Shown piece after piece: positions 4,475 through 5,500 of a DNA stretch of 5,500 nt. The stretch lies in the NCBI GenBank assembly GCA_947385505.1, contig CANDLP010000183.1, positions 1-5,500 of the forward strand, given 5' to 3'. Position 1 is the stretch's first letter; every line of letters begins with the position of its first letter. The notes under the pieces were generated by a model. It had not been told where the DNA came from. It did not search any database and worked only from the letters and a program-made list of their open reading frames with translations. Origin of the DNA: an uncultured Clostridia bacterium (lineage in GTDB: Bacteria; Bacillota; Clostridia; Oscillospirales; Ruminococcaceae). The position numbers and the translations under genes were made by a program.

Positions 4475-4597
4475 CATTTAAAACCTTTAGCACAAACCAA
4501 AGACATATCACATATTTTTAAATATGATATGAATACGGCTGTGGAATATCTCAGAGCTTACCATGAATGGCTTTCTGAGTATCTTGAAAAGAAATAA
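4475..4597 (+). pseudogene. Relic open frame 1, ending NTAVEYLRAYHEWLSEYLEKK
   Basis: After the stop of the PH-SHOCT gene the same frame stays open for 40 codons. The last part, from the ATG at 4529, reads like a natural helical C-terminus (TAVEYLRAYHEWLSEYLEKK), but no ribosome binding site precedes that ATG, and the first part lies in the 27-base repeat copy. The likeliest reading is the tail of a former gene left after deletion. A 22-residue peptide, or a C-terminal extension made by stop read-through, is less likely. Confidence 0.4.
4480..4506 (+). repeat. 27-base 3' element, copy 1
   Basis: This copy starts six bases after the stop of the PH-SHOCT gene and matches the intact hairpin at 5378-5404 at 20 of 27 positions. 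The core AGCAC-AAACC-AAAG is kept, but most stem pairs are lost, so it is probably a decayed hairpin. Confidence 0.5.
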
Positions 4598-4603
4598 AAA
4601 AAT

Positions 4604-4630
4604 AAAGCTCCCGACACAAACCGAAGATTT
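4604..4630 (+). repeat. 27-base 3' element, copy 2
   Basis: This copy starts seven bases after the stop of relic frame 1 and matches copy 3 at 20 of 27 positions, including ACCGAAG. About seven of the ten stem pairs survive. Part of it (ACACAA, 4614-4619) can instead pair with TTGTGT at 4638-4643. Confidence 0.5.
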
Positions 4631-4651
4631 TAAAAAATTGTGTGTAAATGA

Positions 4652-4753
4652 ATAGGAGAAAATCCTGCAATATATGACGGTTATCTTACATGTATATATG
4701 ATACTGATAATTGCAAAGACGAAATAGTAAATTCACTGAACAAATATTTATAA
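4652..4753 (+). pseudogene. Relic open frame 2, ending IVNSLNKYL
   Basis: The frame is open for 33 codons between a TGA at 4649-4651 and a TAA at 4751-4753, with no start codon of the usual kind. The translation looks protein-like, including NPAIYDGYLTCIYDTDNC and DEIVNSLNKYL. The absence of a start and ribosome binding site suggests the surviving 3' end of a deleted gene. The family is not recognised. Together with the other relic it fills most of the 300-base gap between the PH-SHOCT and glycine-zipper genes. Confidence 0.35.
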
Positions 4754-4773
4754 CCAAAAAAGGAGTATTAAAC

Positions 4774-5364
4774 ATGAACAAATTATTAACCAGTTCTGCT
4801 GAACCTAACTTAGGCGAAATATTGCCTCCTGTAATAATAGTAGTTATTCTTATTGCTCTAATTATTTTATCTATTGTTAATATAGCAAAGTCTTCAAAAG
4901 CAAAAAAAGCGAGACTTTCTGCATTGAAAGCGGATGGAGTAACTATTGCAGGTGATTTTTTTCACGTGAATGGTCTTCCTATTGCAGAAGGAACATTTTG
5001 CCAATTATTGTCATATCCTGATCGCTATGACTTTGTTTCCGGAAAAATGAAATTTTCATTAGAAAAAGAGAAAGTGACAGATGTTTGCTGTAAAACTGAA
5101 ACAGAAATTCAACAGCAATATGTTTCCAGTATAGGCGGTGCAGTGGGCGGTGCTGTTTTGTTTGGTCCTATCGGAGCTATGATAGGAGGACGTGCTAAGA
5201 AAAAAACAGATAAAACAATGCATCTTTATTTAATTATTACATATATGAGTGATAATGAAGTAAAGTATATTGGCTTTGAAAGTAAAAGTGTTTCCAGTAA
5301 AATAAACAAAATTGTTGCTGAATTTAATGAAAACCGCACTACTACAACTAATGTAAAACTTTAA
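4774..5364 (+). CDS. Membrane-anchored glycine-zipper protein of unknown function
   Basis: A 196-residue protein. The ATG at 4774 is chosen because AAAAGGAG lies eight bases upstream; an earlier in-frame TTG at 4711 would run back through relic sequence. Residues 17-38 (LPPVIIVVILIALIILSIV) form one clear span, followed by a basic stop-transfer patch (KSSKAKKARLSALK). Residues 55-118 look like a beta-rich, PH-like or related domain (GDFFHVNGLPIAEGTF; FSLEKEKVTDVCC). A glycine zipper follows at 121-139 (GGAVGGAVLFGPIGAMIGG) with AKKK after it: this pattern packs helices in membranes and occurs in pore-forming and lipid-associated proteins. A second beta segment (MHLYLIITYMSDNEVKYIGFES, 149-170) closes the fold. 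It shares its 13-base initiation segment with the PH-SHOCT gene. No family is firmly recognised; a role in envelope-level exclusion is an inference. Confidence 0.75.
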   Translation: MNKLLTSSAEPNLGEILPPVIIVVILIALIILSIVNIAKSSKAKKARLSALKADGVTIAGDFFHVNGLPIAEGTFCQLLSYPDRYDFVSGKMKFSLEKEKVTDVCCKTETEIQQQYVSSIGGAVGGAVLFGPIGAMIGGRAKKKTDKTMHLYLIITYMSDNEVKYIGFESKSVSSKINKIVAEFNENRTTTTNVKL

Positions 5365-5377
5365 TATGAGATATAAT

Positions 5378-5404
5378 AAAGCCTTCGGCACCAACCGAAG
5401 GCTT
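5378..5404 (+). repeat. 27-base 3' element, copy 3: intact 10-bp hairpin
   Basis: AAGCCTTCGG (5379-5388) and CCGAAGGCTT (5395-5404) form a perfect ten-pair stem with the loop CACCAA. As a plus-strand terminator it is imperfect, because TTAAAAAG and not a T-tract follows; read leftward the stem is followed by TTTATTATAT. It lies after the glycine-zipper gene and just before the integrase ribosome binding site, so it may separate or modulate the two. Confidence 0.65.
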
Positions 5405-5424
5405 AAAAAGAACAGGAGGGAAAA

Positions 5425-5500
5425 ATGTCAAGAACAAAAAATAAACCTCGCTCTGACGGTTTGTTAAAATCCAAAATCTACCTTGGCACCAAAGATGGCA
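5425..5500 (+). CDS. N-terminus of a probable tyrosine integrase (partial)
   Basis: Twenty-five codons are visible. The ATG at 5425 is preceded by a strong AGGAGGG ribosome binding site (5414-5420). The sequence MSRTKNKPRSDGLLKSKIYLGTKDG has the basic start, the R-x-DG and the K-I-Y-LG-x-x-x-G pattern of the arm-binding N-terminal domain found in many Firmicute element integrases. The catalytic domain (R-H-R-Y) lies outside the window, so the assignment rests on this short motif and on context: a lysogeny switch plus cargo next to an integrase is the usual order. If correct, the attachment site should lie just beyond its 3' end, to the right of the window. Confidence 0.68.
   Translation, partial: MSRTKNKPRSDGLLKSKIYLGTKDG

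Noticed and set aside
4231..4506. Minus-strand 91-residue frame opposite the PH-SHOCT gene
   Set aside because: It has no ribosome binding site and is antisense to a recognisable SHOCT domain; its serine/phenylalanine-rich sequence is typical of a shadow frame.
4711..4773. Upstream TTG start (4711) for the glycine-zipper gene
   Set aside because: The extension overlaps a relic frame, has no ribosome binding site, and would bury AAAAGGAG, which is ideally placed for the ATG at 4774.
5378..5404. Calling copy 3 a confident rho-independent terminator
   Set aside because: The stem is strong, but no T-tract follows on the plus strand; it is therefore listed as a repeat/hairpin with uncertain termination activity.
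4480..5404. CRISPR array or integron attC array from the repeated 27-base element
   Set aside because: The three copies are diverged, irregularly spaced (about 124 and 774 bases) and lie directly after coding frames, unlike CRISPR repeats; no attC-type core site or integron integrase is visible.
1..5500. tRNA, rRNA or insertion-sequence genes
   Set aside because: No cloverleaf, rRNA-like stretch, transposase frame or terminal inverted repeats were recognised on either strand.

Overview
The window looks like the regulatory and integration end of an integrated mobile element (prophage, integrative conjugative element or related integrative element) in a low-GC Gram-positive bacterium, most likely a clostridial Firmicute. 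The basis is strong AGGAGG-type ribosome binding sites, sigma-A-like promoters, low GC on the right, and the gene set: two divergent XRE-type regulators, an excisionase-like winged-helix protein, an ImmA/IrrE metalloprotease, and the first 25 codons of what looks like a tyrosine integrase at the right edge. I cannot name the species.

Left arm (1-1303, minus strand, about half G+C in places). A compact leftward operon runs from a small XRE-type regulator through an HTH_17/excisionase-like protein, a 71-residue membrane protein, a 42-residue membrane protein that starts at TTG, and an 83-residue soluble protein. Neighbouring genes mostly overlap or abut. After a 220-base gap, another leftward gene with a Cys-x-x-Cys knuckle starts and runs off the edge. 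On the opposite strand the gap holds a near-consensus promoter and, about 55 bases later, a rho-independent terminator. Together they should make a very short RNA that is antisense to any read-through transcript from the operon into the edge gene.

Centre (1304-1618). This 315-base divergent control region is packed with signals: two divergent promoters whose -35 boxes share five base pairs, several palindromes lying on promoters, two 14-bp operator-like sites spaced 30 bp apart, a hairpin with a T-tract inside the rightward leader, and a perfect 16-bp palindrome just before the repressor's ribosome binding site.

Right arm (1619-5500, plus strand, AT-rich). A repressor and its ImmA-type protease form the lysogeny switch. 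Three accessory genes lie between the switch and the integrase: a membrane-anchored coiled-coil DUF4041 protein ending in a T5orf172/GIY-YIG-like domain, a bacterial PH-like plus SHOCT protein, and a membrane-anchored glycine-zipper protein. Cargo in this position of Firmicute elements is often superinfection exclusion or phage defence. A diverged 27-base element recurs after the PH-SHOCT gene, after a relic open frame and after the glycine-zipper gene. The two intact small genes also share a 13-base translation-initiation segment. This suggests accessory genes gained and lost as units.

How it could work (inference): the repressor keeps the leftward operon and possibly the short RNA off, ImmA relieves repression on a signal, excisionase and integrase then mobilise the element, and the cargo genes protect the host while the element is integrated.
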